Counted from the stretch's first letter, positions 8,894 through 17,274 are shown. The stretch: 64,000 nucleotides of DNA from Trinickia caryophylli (GCF_034424545.1 NZ_CP139970.1:4092001-4156000), one strand, 5' to 3'. Program-made: numbers and translations. Notes: generated by a model not told the origin, from the letters alone.

Positions 8894-9490
8894 GACTGCA
8901 CGAGAGATCCCGCGCTGACGGGTCGAGATCCGCAAAACGGCCTATCCGCAAATGCCACCGAAGGTCATGTACGCGCCCGCGTTATAACAATCTCTCGATC
9001 GCGGTTCAGGCTCGTCAACCTCATCTGCCGTTTCTCACTGGCAACCCAGATGATTTCCGCGCATTGGACGTGATCGAAATCATCGAAGCCCCGGACACGA
9101 ATGCCCAATGCTTCGAGACATCGGGCGTACTGACCTTGCCCCTGTTTCACGAATCCCATAGCTGCATCTATCAGGCCGCTTGCCCTCGCTGAGCGGCGGC
9201 CCAATTCTTTTCGAACGTCATGGGGCTGACGTAGTTCAATGTCGAATGCAACCGGCGCGGCCAGACAGCAAGCCGATGTCTTGAACGTGGAATTGATCGA
9301 AGGCGACGAACTGGCGGACATGCTTGCTCGCCATCCGATGAAGCGCGGCGAGCTCCAACGATTTTTGCTCGCCGGATGGAGCGCCGCGTGACCGCGATTG
9401 CCACGCATACGTTTATGTGAGCCGCATTGTGAAACAGCAGTCGTTAAATACACATCACGGCCGTTGAGGCCGTCGACCGCGAATGCCGGA
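8894..9490. other. Eroded accessory strip without an intact gene
   Basis: No complete gene is supported here. On the - strand an IS3-type transposase C-terminus is visible at 9171-9263. On the + strand a 50-codon frame (9240-9391) ends in VELIEGDELADMLARHP and LLAGWSAA, which looks like the tail of a longer nuclease-like gene but has no body. Around 9020-9080 the + strand reads FLTGNPDDFRALDVIEII, reminiscent of the end of a PIN-type toxin, again without the rest of the gene. The strip looks like overlapping gene debris left by insertions and deletions. Confidence 0.45.
9171..9263 (-). mobile_element. Remnant of an IS3-family transposase (C-terminal end of OrfB)
   Basis: Read on the - strand the frame gives RRLHSTLNYVSPMTFEKNW followed by a short tail and a stop. 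This is the characteristic end of the DDE integrase domain of IS3-family OrfB proteins (HSxLxYxSPxxFE). No upstream catalytic core, partner OrfA or terminal inverted repeats are visible, so only the last 30 or so codons survive. It marks a past insertion between the injection-system genes and the toxin-antitoxin pair. Confidence 0.65.
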
Positions 9491-9949
9491 CTACCACGGC
9501 AACCGAGCTCGATGTAGCGTTGCGGCATCGTTCGGCGGGTCAAGCAGCCGTTGTGGGAAATGTGCGCTCGGCTCCTTGAGCTTGTCCAGCAAGGTCACGA
9601 TATGAGACCAAGGCAATTGTGCAACGGCCTGTTGCACAATTGCCGGCGTCGGCCATGCTTGGGCCAATGCCCGCATGTACTTCAGATTGCGCGGTGAAAA
9701 TCCTTGCATGTCGGGAAAAGCCGCCTTTAGATCCCGTGCAAGCCGGTCGATGACCTTTGCGCCCCAGCCCTGGCGTTGTTGACGGTCCAAAATATCATGC
9801 CCGATCTGCCAGTACAGAGTGACCAGCTCGCGATTCACACTTGCCGCTGCACGTTGGCGTGCGAACTCGACCCGCTGCTTGAGCTCAGTCAACCAGTGTC
9901 GGTAATCGCAGCTGTACAAAAATTCCGCCGGTACACGGAACGTGTACAC
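9491..9949 (-). pseudogene. Truncated DUF1016/YhcG-type PDDEXK nuclease gene
   Basis: The 152-residue frame matches the DUF1016 N-terminal domain almost throughout: LTELKQRVEFARQRAA, VNRELVTLYWQIGHDIL, GWGAKVIDRLARDL, GFSPRNLKYMRA and QLPWSHIVTLLDKLK. Intact proteins run on for about 200 more residues into a PDDEXK nuclease-like domain. Here the frame breaks off after LLDKLKEPSAHFP into unrelated residues and a stop, so the catalytic half is missing. The deletion end point lies close to the IS3 remnant, which probably caused it. Full-length relatives are linked to DNA processing and mobile-element defence. Treated as a pseudogene. Confidence 0.75.
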
Positions 9950-9974
9950 CGCGCTTCAACTGATCGGGCAGATA

Positions 9975-10397
9975 TCAGGTCGTAGGGATCCAGGGATTAA
10001 TAACCTGCAGTCCGCCTGCTTCGTAGGGCGAGGTATCGCGGGACGCGACGATGAACCCTCGCGAGGCGGCAATGGCGGCGATATAGCCGTCCGGTGTCGG
10101 GAAGCCGCGCCCGCTCTTTCTTGCCGTCGCTGCCAGTTCGGCATAGTGCTGTGCAGCGTTGACGTCAAACGGCAGCACACGTCCCTCGAACAGGCCGAAT
10201 AAGCCATCCACTGAATGAGTTAGGGCGCTTTTACGCTTACCGGTCGGCAGCACCGCAATACCAAACCGCAGCTCGGCTAACGTCACGCTCGACAAGTACA
10301 GGGTTTCGGCGGTCTGCTCGTTGAGCCATGCTCGAACGGTTGCGTCCGGCTCAGGTTTCATCGCTTCGGAAACCACGTTGGTATCCAGAACGATCAT
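9975..10397 (-). CDS. PIN-domain ribonuclease toxin (VapC/FitB type)
   Basis: 140 residues, the usual VapC/FitB length. PIN-domain acidic metal ligands are visible: D5 in MIVLDTNVVSE, E42 in TLAELRFG, D103 in TPDGYIAAIA and D121 in ASRDTSPYE. The protein ends in QVINPW, the common end of FitB-like toxins. It is expected to cleave specific RNAs, often tRNA, unless bound by its antitoxin. Its ATG overlaps the antitoxin stop by 4 bases (10394-10397), so the two are translationally coupled. It appears intact although both sides are gene debris, as is common for addictive modules that persist in decaying islands. Confidence 0.9.
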   Translation of the reverse strand: MIVLDTNVVSEAMKPEPDATVRAWLNEQTAETLYLSSVTLAELRFGIAVLPTGKRKSALTHSVDGLFGLFEGRVLPFDVNAAQHYAELAATARKSGRGFPTPDGYIAAIAASRGFIVASRDTSPYEAGGLQVINPWIPTT

Positions 10398-10648
10398 TCA
10401 AACCTCATCGGCTCAGCCGGTGTCTTGTCCCGTGTTTGGTCAAAGATCGCCAAGTCTTCATTTGTTAGGCCAACCTTGCGACCTAAGGCCGCCAAAGCAT
10501 CGCCCAAGCGCACACGCTTTTCCGGCTTTACCGCGCTTGAAAGAATTTCTCGAACCTCGGCCTCGGTGCTATGCCCGTGCTGCGCAGCACGAAGCCTTAG
10601 GGCACGATGCACCTCGTCCGGCACGTTGCGTACAGTCAGAACAGCCAT
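10394..10648 (-). CDS. Ribbon-helix-helix antitoxin (FitA/VapB type)
   Basis: 84 residues from ATG 10648, preceded on the - strand by GGAG at a good distance; a GTG two codons upstream would place the RBS too close. The N-terminal MAVLTVRNVPDEVHRALRLR plus HGHSTEAEVREIL is the ribbon-helix-helix DNA-binding domain of FitA-like antitoxins. The C-terminal part (LAIFDQTRDKTPAEPM) should wrap around the PIN toxin. FitA proteins repress their own operon. A near-palindrome lies just upstream at 10674-10702 and overlaps a TATAAT box, fitting autoregulation. Confidence 0.88.
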   Translation of the reverse strand: MAVLTVRNVPDEVHRALRLRAAQHGHSTEAEVREILSSAVKPEKRVRLGDALAALGRKVGLTNEDLAIFDQTRDKTPAEPMRFE

Positions 10649-10673
10649 TGTCACATCTCCATCCGTGCTTTCA

Positions 10674-10702
10674 ATGACGTCAATTATAGCACTTTGATGT
10701 CA
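10674..10702 (-). promoter_or_regulatory. Probable operator and -10 region of the toxin-antitoxin operon
   Basis: ATGACGTCA (10674-10682) and TGATGTCAT (10694-10702) form an inverted repeat with 8 of 9 positions matching. On the - strand a perfect TATAAT lies between the arms (complement of 10683-10688). It sits 26 bases upstream of the antitoxin ATG. This is the arrangement expected for a ribbon-helix-helix autorepressor blocking its own promoter. No good -35 is visible. Function is inferred. Confidence 0.6.
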
Positions 10703-11063
10703 TCTGTCGTTTATGCCGTCGGTCATGCGCTTAGACGAGGTCATGTCGGTTCCCGGCTGCACGCTCGGCCCGGGCGAGGTTGCGCCTGGCACGTGCCGCT
10801 TTTTCTTGGCTCACTTATCACGATTCAATCATGCGCGAGGGTGGCCTGGCGCTCGCGCGCCTGCTCGAGTCACGTCTCGTCGATATCGAATAGCGGGCCT
10901 GTTGAGCGTTACCGTGAGGTGGACCGCCACAGGTGATATCCGTTGTTGCGCGGATGAATGACCCAGTGCAACAGGATGTGGGACGAGACGTCGCGCGTGC
11001 AATTGAAGACCCCGCGCGTCGGCTTATCGCGGAACGCGAGCATCTTTAAGGCGCCCCAAAAAC
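10703..11063. other. Gap between the toxin-antitoxin operon and the tRNA terminator
   Basis: No supported gene. A - strand stretch at about 10909-11045 reads KMLAFRDKPTRGVFNC and SSHILLHWVIHP in one frame with plausible codon use, but has no start context and no family I recognise. It may be a relic of a gene cut off by the island boundary. Confidence 0.3.
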
Positions 11064-11091
11064 AAAAAGTCCGCAAGAGAGCGGACTTTTT
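11064..11091 (-). terminator. Rho-independent terminator downstream of tRNA-Leu
   Basis: AAAAAGTCCGC, a six-base AAGAGA loop and GCGGACTTTTT form a perfect hairpin flanked by A and T runs, so it can stop transcription in both directions. It lies 39 bases beyond the 3' end of the - strand tRNA gene and most likely terminates it. Confidence 0.9.
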
Positions 11092-11129
11092 CGTGACCAT
11101 CATCCAGCAATTGTCTGGATCTATTTTTC

Positions 11130-11216
11130 TGGTGCCCAGGAGAGGACTCGAACCTCCACGATGTTGCCACCGCTAGGACCTGAACCTAGTGCGTCTACCA
11201 ATTCCGCCACCTGGGC
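11130..11216 (-). tRNA. tRNA-Leu (anticodon CAG)
   Basis: On the - strand the gene starts GCCCAGGTGGCGGAATTGG, with acceptor stem GCCCAGG pairing CCTGGGC. The D-loop carries GGTAGACGC, the anticodon loop is TTCAGGT (anticodon CAG, reading CUG), and a long class II variable arm and a GGTTCGAGTCC T-arm follow. CCA is encoded (TGG at 11130-11132). The 87-nt size fits tRNA-Leu. Its 3' end faces the accessory strip with IS and toxin-antitoxin remnants, the usual side for integration of islands. Confidence 0.97.
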
Positions 11217-11302
11217 AGGTGTGCGTTCAGCGAAGACCGCTATTGTAGCGGTCCGCCTCGGCGTGTCAATCGAATAATTGCGAATAATTGCGTTTCGGTC
11301 GG

Positions 11303-11848
11303 TCAACCGGCTGCCGCCTCCGCCGGGTACGCCAAAGTCTCGTCGGGCTGTGCTCGCGCGCCGGGCGTCATCGTCGCCTCCGTGACGTGGCCCGCGCCGA
11401 GAATATGCCAAACCTTCTCCCCACGGGCGAGCAGGTAGTCAGCGATGATGCGGCGATGGCAGCGCCACCAGACCGCCTCCGAACACATGATCGCGCAGCG
11501 TTGCCGATGGCCGAGTTCCCGCAGCACGCTCAATCCGTGGAGAAACGGTTGGGTCGTCGCGTAATCAGCGTAGTTATGGAACGCTTGATGGGTCCAATAA
11601 CCGTTTTGCGACGGGGCGACGTCGCGCATGCGCGACCGTCGCCCGCCCAACTCGATCAAGTGCCGATAGTCGATGCCGGCCGCAACGAGCGCCTCGGGCA
11701 GGGTATCTTCGTTGAACTGCGGATTTGTGCGCGAGCGCGGGATGCTGCGCACGTCCACGAGCAGCCGGACATCCGACGCCTTCAGCAACTCGATGAACTC
11801 GGGCAGCGTGCGCGTGGAATGTCCAATGGTGAAGAAGGGCGGCGACAT
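11303..11848 (-). CDS. DUF488-family protein
   Basis: 181 residues. Family hallmarks are all present: FFTIGHSTRTLPEFIELL at the N-terminus, LLVDVRSIPRSRTNPQF, and the Cys/His cluster MCSEAVWWRCHRRIIADYL. The function of DUF488 proteins is not established; the conserved Cys, Glu and His-Arg suggest a small enzyme or nucleotide-binding fold. The last 35 residues are a variable Ala/Gly-rich tail. It stands alone on the - strand, 170 bases from the baeRF gene, which faces the same way. Confidence 0.85.
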   Translation of the reverse strand: MSPPFFTIGHSTRTLPEFIELLKASDVRLLVDVRSIPRSRTNPQFNEDTLPEALVAAGIDYRHLIELGGRRSRMRDVAPSQNGYWTHQAFHNYADYATTQPFLHGLSVLRELGHRQRCAIMCSEAVWWRCHRRIIADYLLARGEKVWHILGAGHVTEATMTPGARAQPDETLAYPAEAAAG

Positions 11849-12018
11849 GGCGGGCAGAGCGGAGGCCGGGTGGCTGTCAGGATGTCACATGCGTTTGTCC
11901 GGGTGCGCCGGGCATGAATTTCCCGTCGGGCGGCTTTGCCGCGACGGGGTGGTCTCCCGGACCAAGCCCATAGCGTCTTACTCTTACTCAGGCGGGCGCG
12001 GGCGTAACGCCGCAAGCG

Positions 12019-13209
12019 TCACCGCGGCGCGCTCGCGCTCTGCGTCGGCCCGCCGCGATATCGATAGATCGCAGCCAGCCCCGTATGCGAGGGCATGCGC
12101 TCGGCGGGCAGTACGATGACTTCGCCCCCGGTGCGCAGCACTTCCTGTGCGACGTCATCGAGCAGCGTATCGACTTCGCGATGCCCACGGCTCGTCGGGG
12201 CGGCAAGCTGTGCCTCGCTTTCGGTCTGGCCGTTAGCCTGCTGGTCGCTTTCCACGAGCAGTGCGCCCACGCGTCCTTCGTGCGCGGCTTCGATGGCCTC
12301 CGCAGCCACGTCGGTTGCCAGCGCCTTCGGGTACGCCTCCCGGTATTCGTTCAGGCGCGCCTCCACGGGCTTGCGGAAGTGCTCCGACAGCGCGCGTGCC
12401 GCGGCGGCGGCCAGTTCGTCGGGCTTCGCGTCGCCGAGATAGGCGTCGATCCGTTCCTCGAGCAGATACGGATTCGACGATATGCGCCTGAACAGCGCCT
12501 GATGCTCGGGTGTCGCGGCCAAAAGAAGCGGCATCTTCGTGGGCTGCGAGTGATGCTCGCAAACGCCGCGCGCCACCATCCGGAAAAATCGCTCTTCGTC
12601 CTCGTTCACGACGTCGTGCTTCGATCCACCGCCATGGTGCGAGGTAGAGCGATCGCCGCGATTTTCGCCGCCCTTGACCGCTTGCGCGCGATCTTCGCTT
12701 TCGGGGGCGGTGGCCGCCGTATCGACAGCGCTGCGAGGAATCGTGGGGTGCAGGTCGACGGGTGCAAGGCCGCGGACGTCACCCTGGTAGAGCGCGGCGT
12801 TGTGACGCGAAAGCAGCAGCAGTTGGAACGGATCGGCGAATTGGAACTGCTCGATCAGCGGCTTCAGATAGAACCTGTCGGCCGCCACGATGCGCTCGGC
12901 CACCGGCGCGTCGAGGCGCACGACATGGAAGACGTCGGGCCCGCCGTATACGGCCAACCCCTTGAAGGTGTGATCCCAGAACCCGCGGTCGTCGATCAGC
13001 GCTTCGAAACGTGCGATGACGGGCTCGGCCACGTTTTTTCCGTACTGTTCGCAGGCGCGTTCGCCGAGCCGCGCGAGCAGGCGCCGGTAGCGCAGTACGT
13101 CTTGCTTGCTCTCGGGAAACGAGCCGTGCACCGGTTGGCACAGCGTCAGGCAGGGGCCGGTTGGAGGGGAGAGCAGCGTGGCGATGTCTTGTTGGCGGCG
13201 CACGTCCAT
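12019..13209 (-). CDS. Bacterial eRF1-like (baeRF-family) protein
   Basis: 396 residues, ATG preceded by AGGAGC. The sequence follows the bacterial archaeo-eukaryotic release factor family. The opening LLSPPTGPCLTLCQPVH is followed by a YGGPDVFHVVRLDAPV strand region, a PFQLLLLSRHNAALYQGD segment and a C-terminal LRTGGEVIVLPAERMPSHTGLAAIYRY that matches the last eRF1-like domain. The middle (about residues 170-200) is a charged His/Gly-rich insertion (STSHHGGGSKHDVV). No GGQ peptide-release motif is visible. Members are proposed to act on stalled ribosomes or tRNA, but none is well characterised. The neighbouring EF-G-like gene, 118 bases upstream on the same strand, supports a translation-linked role. 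Confidence 0.75.
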   Translation of the reverse strand: MDVRRQQDIATLLSPPTGPCLTLCQPVHGSFPESKQDVLRYRRLLARLGERACEQYGKNVAEPVIARFEALIDDRGFWDHTFKGLAVYGGPDVFHVVRLDAPVAERIVAADRFYLKPLIEQFQFADPFQLLLLSRHNAALYQGDVRGLAPVDLHPTIPRSAVDTAATAPESEDRAQAVKGGENRGDRSTSHHGGGSKHDVVNEDEERFFRMVARGVCEHHSQPTKMPLLLAATPEHQALFRRISSNPYLLEERIDAYLGDAKPDELAAAAARALSEHFRKPVEARLNEYREAYPKALATDVAAEAIEAAHEGRVGALLVESDQQANGQTESEAQLAAPTSRGHREVDTLLDDVAQEVLRTGGEVIVLPAERMPSHTGLAAIYRYRGGPTQSASAPR

Positions 13210-13327
13210 TCGATGCTCCTGATGTGGTTGAACACGACGGAAAGGCGCGCAACGCCCGTGCCAGAAGGGCTTGTGCCAACGGGCTTGTGCCGGGCGGGCT
13301 CGGCCTCGCGCGCCCGCCCGGCGGCAC

Positions 13328-15385
13328 TCACTCGCCGGCGCCGCCGCCGCCGCCGCGTTTCCCGTACTGTGCAGCCAGCCGCTCCTGCTGGTTCGGCGGT
13401 ACCGGATCGTAGTGGCTGAATTCGATGCTGTAGTTGCCGTCGCCGCCCGCGATCGCGTTCAGACGCGACTGGTAATCGGCGATCTCGGCCAGCGGCACCT
13501 TGCCTGCCACGGCGATGGCATGGCCTGCGAGCGCACGCGTGCCGTGCACTTGCGCGCGGCGCGACGAGAGATCGCCGATGATGTCGCCCATCGCCGCCTC
13601 GGGCGTCATCACCTCGATGTCGACGATGGGTTCGAGCAACACCGGTTGAGCATTGAGCACGGCATCGATGAATGCCTTGCGCGCCGCCGCGATGAAGGCC
13701 ACTTCCTTCGAATCGACCGGATGGCTTTTGCCGTCGAATACCGTGACGCGCACGTCCTGCATCGGAAAACCGGCGAGCGGGCCGCTCTCCATGGCTTGCT
13801 GGATGCCTTTTTCCACCGCCGGCATGAACTGGCCCGGTATGGCGCCGCCTTTGACCGCATCGACGAATTCATACCCCGCGCCGCGTGGCAGCGGCTCCAC
13901 GCGCAGCATGACTTCGCCGAATTGACCGGCTCCGCCCGTCTGTTTCTTGTGCCGATGATGCCCCTCGGCGCGTGCGCCGATGGTTTCCCGGTACGAAATG
14001 CGAGGCGGGCGGGCGAGCACGGCCAGCTTGTATTGCTCGGTGAGCCGCTCGAGCATGTGCCGCAGGTGCAATTCCCCGAGCCCTCGAACAACCGTTTCAT
14101 TGGTGCCGACGGGATGTTCGATCTTCAGGCACGGGTCCTCCGCGGCGAGCCGTTGCAGAATTTCCCATAAACGCTGCTCGTTGCCGCGCCGCTCGGGCTC
14201 GATCGCGAGGCCATAGATCGGGGTCGGGAACGCGAGCGGCAGCAGATGGATGTTGCCGTCCTCGGGCGCATCGTGCAGCACCGCGTCGTAGCCGATTTCG
14301 TCCACTTTCGCCGTGCCGCAGATTTCGCCCGGGCCCGCCTCGGCAATCTCCACGTGATCCTTGCCTTGCAGCAGCATCAGGTGCGCCATGCGAAACGGCT
14401 GGCGCGCGTTGCCGATGTAAAGCTGGCTGTCGCGCCTCACGGTGCCCTGATGAACGCGAAAGACCGCCATCTTGCCGACGTACGGGTCCATCACGATCTT
14501 GAAGACGTGCGCGAGCACGTGCCTGTCCGGGTCGGGCTGCGTCTGCACGGTTTCACGGCGGCCGTCGACGTCGCGGTAAAAAAGCGGGGGATTGCCCTCG
14601 AGCGGATTCGGCAGCAGCTTTACGAGTACGTCGAGCAGTTCGCGAATGCCTGCGCCGGTTTGTGCCGAAGTGAAGCAGATCGGCACGAGGTGTCCCTCGC
14701 GCAGCGCCCGCTCGAACGGTGCGTGCAACTGTTCGGGCCCGATCGTCTCGCCCTGCTCGAGGTAGAGCTCCATCAGTCGCGGGTCGAGTTCGATCACCTG
14801 ATCGACGAGCGCATCGTGTGCCGACGCCACCGTCAGGAAGTCGGATTCGCCGGCAGGATTGAAGAAGCAATCGACAACGCTTTGCGCGCCTCGCGCAGGC
14901 AGATTGATCGGCAGACACGTTCTGCCGAATGCATCCTGGATTTGCGCAAGCAGCTCGGGAAGATCGACCTTTTCCGCATCGATGCCGTTCACGACGATGA
15001 TGCGGCAGAGCTTGCGCGTCTCGGCCCAGGCCATCATCCGGCGGGTCGTCATTTCGATGCCGGTGCGCGCGTTGATGACGATCGCCGCCGTTTCCACGGC
15101 GGGTAGCGCGCTGATGGAGAGTCCGCAGAAATCGGGGTAGCCGGGCGTGTCGACGAAATGGATGCGGGTGCCGTCGTGGTCGAGGTGGGCGATCGCGGAA
15201 TTGAGCGAATGATGGTATTTGCGCTCGAGCGGGTCGGAATCGCATAGCGTCGTGCCGCGCTCGACGCTGCCCGCGGCGTGGATCGCGCCGCCCCGGTGCA
15301 GCAGCGCCTCGATCAGCGAAGTCTTGCCGCAACCGGCATGGCCGACGAGCGCGACGGTCCGGATGGCTTCGGGTGGATAATCCAT
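13328..15385 (-). CDS. Elongation factor G-like GTPase
   Basis: 685 residues from ATG 15385 with GAGG six bases upstream; another ATG four codons earlier has its RBS too close. Motifs are G1 GHAGCGKT, G3 FVDTPGYPDF and the EF-G domain IV region with GGAGQFGEVMLRVEPL. The usual G4 motif NKxD reads NGID (IIVVNGIDAEKVD), an unusual loss of the Lys that stacks on guanine. Switch I (ERKYHHSLNSA) lacks the RGITI of classical EF-G, typical of the divergent EF-G-like (FusA2-type) group, which is not the main translocase. The C-terminus ends in a Gly-rich tail (AAQYGKRGGGGGAGE). Possible roles are ribosome recycling, hibernation release or stress translation. Confidence 0.82.
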   Translation of the reverse strand: MDYPPEAIRTVALVGHAGCGKTSLIEALLHRGGAIHAAGSVERGTTLCDSDPLERKYHHSLNSAIAHLDHDGTRIHFVDTPGYPDFCGLSISALPAVETAAIVINARTGIEMTTRRMMAWAETRKLCRIIVVNGIDAEKVDLPELLAQIQDAFGRTCLPINLPARGAQSVVDCFFNPAGESDFLTVASAHDALVDQVIELDPRLMELYLEQGETIGPEQLHAPFERALREGHLVPICFTSAQTGAGIRELLDVLVKLLPNPLEGNPPLFYRDVDGRRETVQTQPDPDRHVLAHVFKIVMDPYVGKMAVFRVHQGTVRRDSQLYIGNARQPFRMAHLMLLQGKDHVEIAEAGPGEICGTAKVDEIGYDAVLHDAPEDGNIHLLPLAFPTPIYGLAIEPERRGNEQRLWEILQRLAAEDPCLKIEHPVGTNETVVRGLGELHLRHMLERLTEQYKLAVLARPPRISYRETIGARAEGHHRHKKQTGGAGQFGEVMLRVEPLPRGAGYEFVDAVKGGAIPGQFMPAVEKGIQQAMESGPLAGFPMQDVRVTVFDGKSHPVDSKEVAFIAAARKAFIDAVLNAQPVLLEPIVDIEVMTPEAAMGDIIGDLSSRRAQVHGTRALAGHAIAVAGKVPLAEIADYQSRLNAIAGGDGNYSIEFSHYDPVPPNQQERLAAQYGKRGGGGGAGE

Positions 15386-15515
15386 GGCCGGCCTCATCCT
15401 GAAGTCGATATGCGGGGATTATTGGTGAAAGTCCCGCAGTGCGCCACCCGACTCAGGGTAAATCATGTCCGCGCGGGTCCGATTTCCCGTCGAGCGGCAG
15501 GCAGGCGAGGGCATG

Positions 15516-15592
15516 GCTGCCTGAGAGCCACCTGAGCGCCACCTGAGCGCCACCTGAGCGCCACCTGAGCGCCACCTGAGCGCTACCTGAGC
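15516..15592. repeat. Tandem 11-bp repeat at the end of the HtrA-like gene
   Basis: About seven copies of an 11-base unit (GAGCGCCACCT with small variants, the last GAGCGCTACCT) stand head to tail. The final unit overlaps the stop codon region of the - strand protease gene. 11 is not a multiple of 3, so gain or loss of a unit upstream of the stop could change the C-terminus, while the repeats beyond the stop are untranslated. Confidence 0.9.
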
Positions 15593-17142
15593 TCCAGCGG
15601 TACGAAGCTGCGCACGTTCTCGCGTTCGATCAGCAGCGCCACGCCCTTGCCGCCAGTCGCGAGCAGCGTTGCCAGGCCTTCGCGCGACGAGACCGGCGTG
15701 CCGTTGACCGACAGCACGAGGTCGCCCGGCTGAATGCCCGCGTTGGCCGCCAGTCCGGTGCTGGCATCGACGACGAGACCGCTTTCGGGGCCGCCCGCGC
15801 GCTTTTCCGCCTCGGCGAGCGGATGAACGCTCAGACCGACGCGTTCGAGTTCCTCGGCGGCGGTAGCGACCGCGCCGCCGCCGACAGGGGCCGCGATCGC
15901 CGCCGCGCTCGCGACGACGGTCACCGTCATAGGCTTCTTGCCGCGAATGATGCGCAGTGTGGCTTTGGTGCCGGGCGCGAGTGCGTCGAGCGCGTCGCGC
16001 AGGTCCGCGGCCTGTGCGACGGGCTTGCCGTTGACCTGGGTGACGACGTCGCCGACTTTCAGGCCGTTTTTTGCGGCACCGGGTGCGGCGCCCGGCACGG
16101 CGGTCACGAGCGCGCCTTGCGCGCGCGGCACGCCGAAGGCTGCCGCAAGGCCGGGGTCGAGGTCTTGTGCGGCAATGCCGGGTTCGGCCGACGTCGCGCC
16201 GGTTCCCCGCAACCGCGCACGCAGCTTGACGGCAGCCTCGATCGGTACAGCGAACGTCATCGTTCTGAATCGCTCGGAATCGGCATAGATCTGGATGTCC
16301 ACCCCGATCGCCTCGCCACTGCGGTTCAGGAGCGGGCCGCCCGAATTGTCGGGGTTGACGGCAATATCGGTCTGGAGGAACGGAAAGCGGGTGCCATCCG
16401 GCCGCACATGCGGCGTGGCACTGACGAGCCCCGAGGTGACGGTATTCTGGGGACCGTCCGGCGCGCCGATCGCCAGTACTTCGTCGCCGGCGCGCACGCG
16501 GGAAGCATCGCCGAGCCGAACCGTCGGGAGCCTCGATGCGCCCTGCATTTGAATCAGTGCGATGTCGCTTTGCGGGTCGACGCCAAGTACGCGCGCTTTG
16601 AACCGGCGCCGGTCCGTGAGCGTCACGATGACGTCGTCGGCGCCGTTGACCACATGAGCGGTCGTCACCACGAGGCCATCGGCGCTGACGATGAAGCCGG
16701 ACCCGCCGTTCCGGGCGACACGGGGCTCCCTGGCCCGGTTCTGCCGGGATGCCTGCCCCGCAGCGGGAGCAGGGAGGAGCGCGGCGATCGGGTCATCGGG
16801 TGCGAGGTTGTCGAGTTCGGGCGCCATCGCCTGTTCCTCGCCTTCGCGCAAGACGCCGATATTGACGACGGCCGGGCCGTAACGCTCGACGATGGTGGCG
16901 AAATCGGGTGCGGAGCGCGCAGCGCTGCCGCCCGATAGCGGGGAAGCGGTTCGCGCGGAAGAGGCGGTGGAAGAACCGGTGGAGGAAGAGGCGGAAGAGG
17001 CGGCGGGCGGGGCGGCGCGTGCGGCGAGCGGCATCGACGCACCGGCAAGGAAGCAGACAACCGCCGCGGCGGCACAGCGCTTGGTCAGGGCCGAGGCCCT
17101 TGGTTTCAGGCAACACACGGTTTGCCCCCGTTCGATCGTCAT
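15583..17142 (-). CDS. Periplasmic HtrA/DegP-type serine protease with two PDZ domains
   Basis: 519 residues if started at ATG 17142; a GTG at 17205 would add 21. An export signal is visible (KRCAAAAVVCFLAGASMPLAARA), then a Ser/Thr-rich linker, a trypsin-like domain, PDZ1 (GALVTAVPGAAPGAA) and PDZ2 (GLVVDASTGLAANAGIQPGD). The triad is His in VTTAHVVNG, Asp in QSDIALIQM and Ser in NPDNSGGPLLN. The usual NPGNSGG reads NPDNSGG: the Gly two before the catalytic Ser is Asp, near the oxyanion hole, so activity may be altered or more chaperone-like. Such proteins degrade misfolded envelope proteins. It is transcribed alone, with the tandem repeat at its end. Confidence 0.88.
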   Translation of the reverse strand: MTIERGQTVCCLKPRASALTKRCAAAAVVCFLAGASMPLAARAAPPAASSASSSTGSSTASSARTASPLSGGSAARSAPDFATIVERYGPAVVNIGVLREGEEQAMAPELDNLAPDDPIAALLPAPAAGQASRQNRAREPRVARNGGSGFIVSADGLVVTTAHVVNGADDVIVTLTDRRRFKARVLGVDPQSDIALIQMQGASRLPTVRLGDASRVRAGDEVLAIGAPDGPQNTVTSGLVSATPHVRPDGTRFPFLQTDIAVNPDNSGGPLLNRSGEAIGVDIQIYADSERFRTMTFAVPIEAAVKLRARLRGTGATSAEPGIAAQDLDPGLAAAFGVPRAQGALVTAVPGAAPGAAKNGLKVGDVVTQVNGKPVAQAADLRDALDALAPGTKATLRIIRGKKPMTVTVVASAAAIAAPVGGGAVATAAEELERVGLSVHPLAEAEKRAGGPESGLVVDASTGLAANAGIQPGDLVLSVNGTPVSSREGLATLLATGGKGVALLIERENVRSFVPLELR

Positions 17143-17274
17143 ATGCGGGTGGGACGCCGCACGCCGCGCGTGAAAACAGCGACGTCGCGGCGTGACGGCA
17201 TACACCCGTCCATGCGTCCATTGTCGATGCCCTTTCGCGTACTGCCTGTGAGAGACCGCACGAAGCGGCGCAAG

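Noticed and set aside
8965..9543. 192-codon - strand frame across the eroded strip
   Set aside because: It joins unrelated pieces, overlaps the IS3 remnant and the truncated DUF1016 gene in other frames, and shows no domain.
10958..11176. + strand frame ending in VPRRGLEPPRCCHR
   Set aside because: This is the familiar false frame read through the complement of a tRNA gene; it overlaps tRNA-Leu and its terminator.
15516..15592. Possible CRISPR-like array
   Set aside because: The 11-bp units are directly adjacent with no spacers, so it is a simple tandem repeat.
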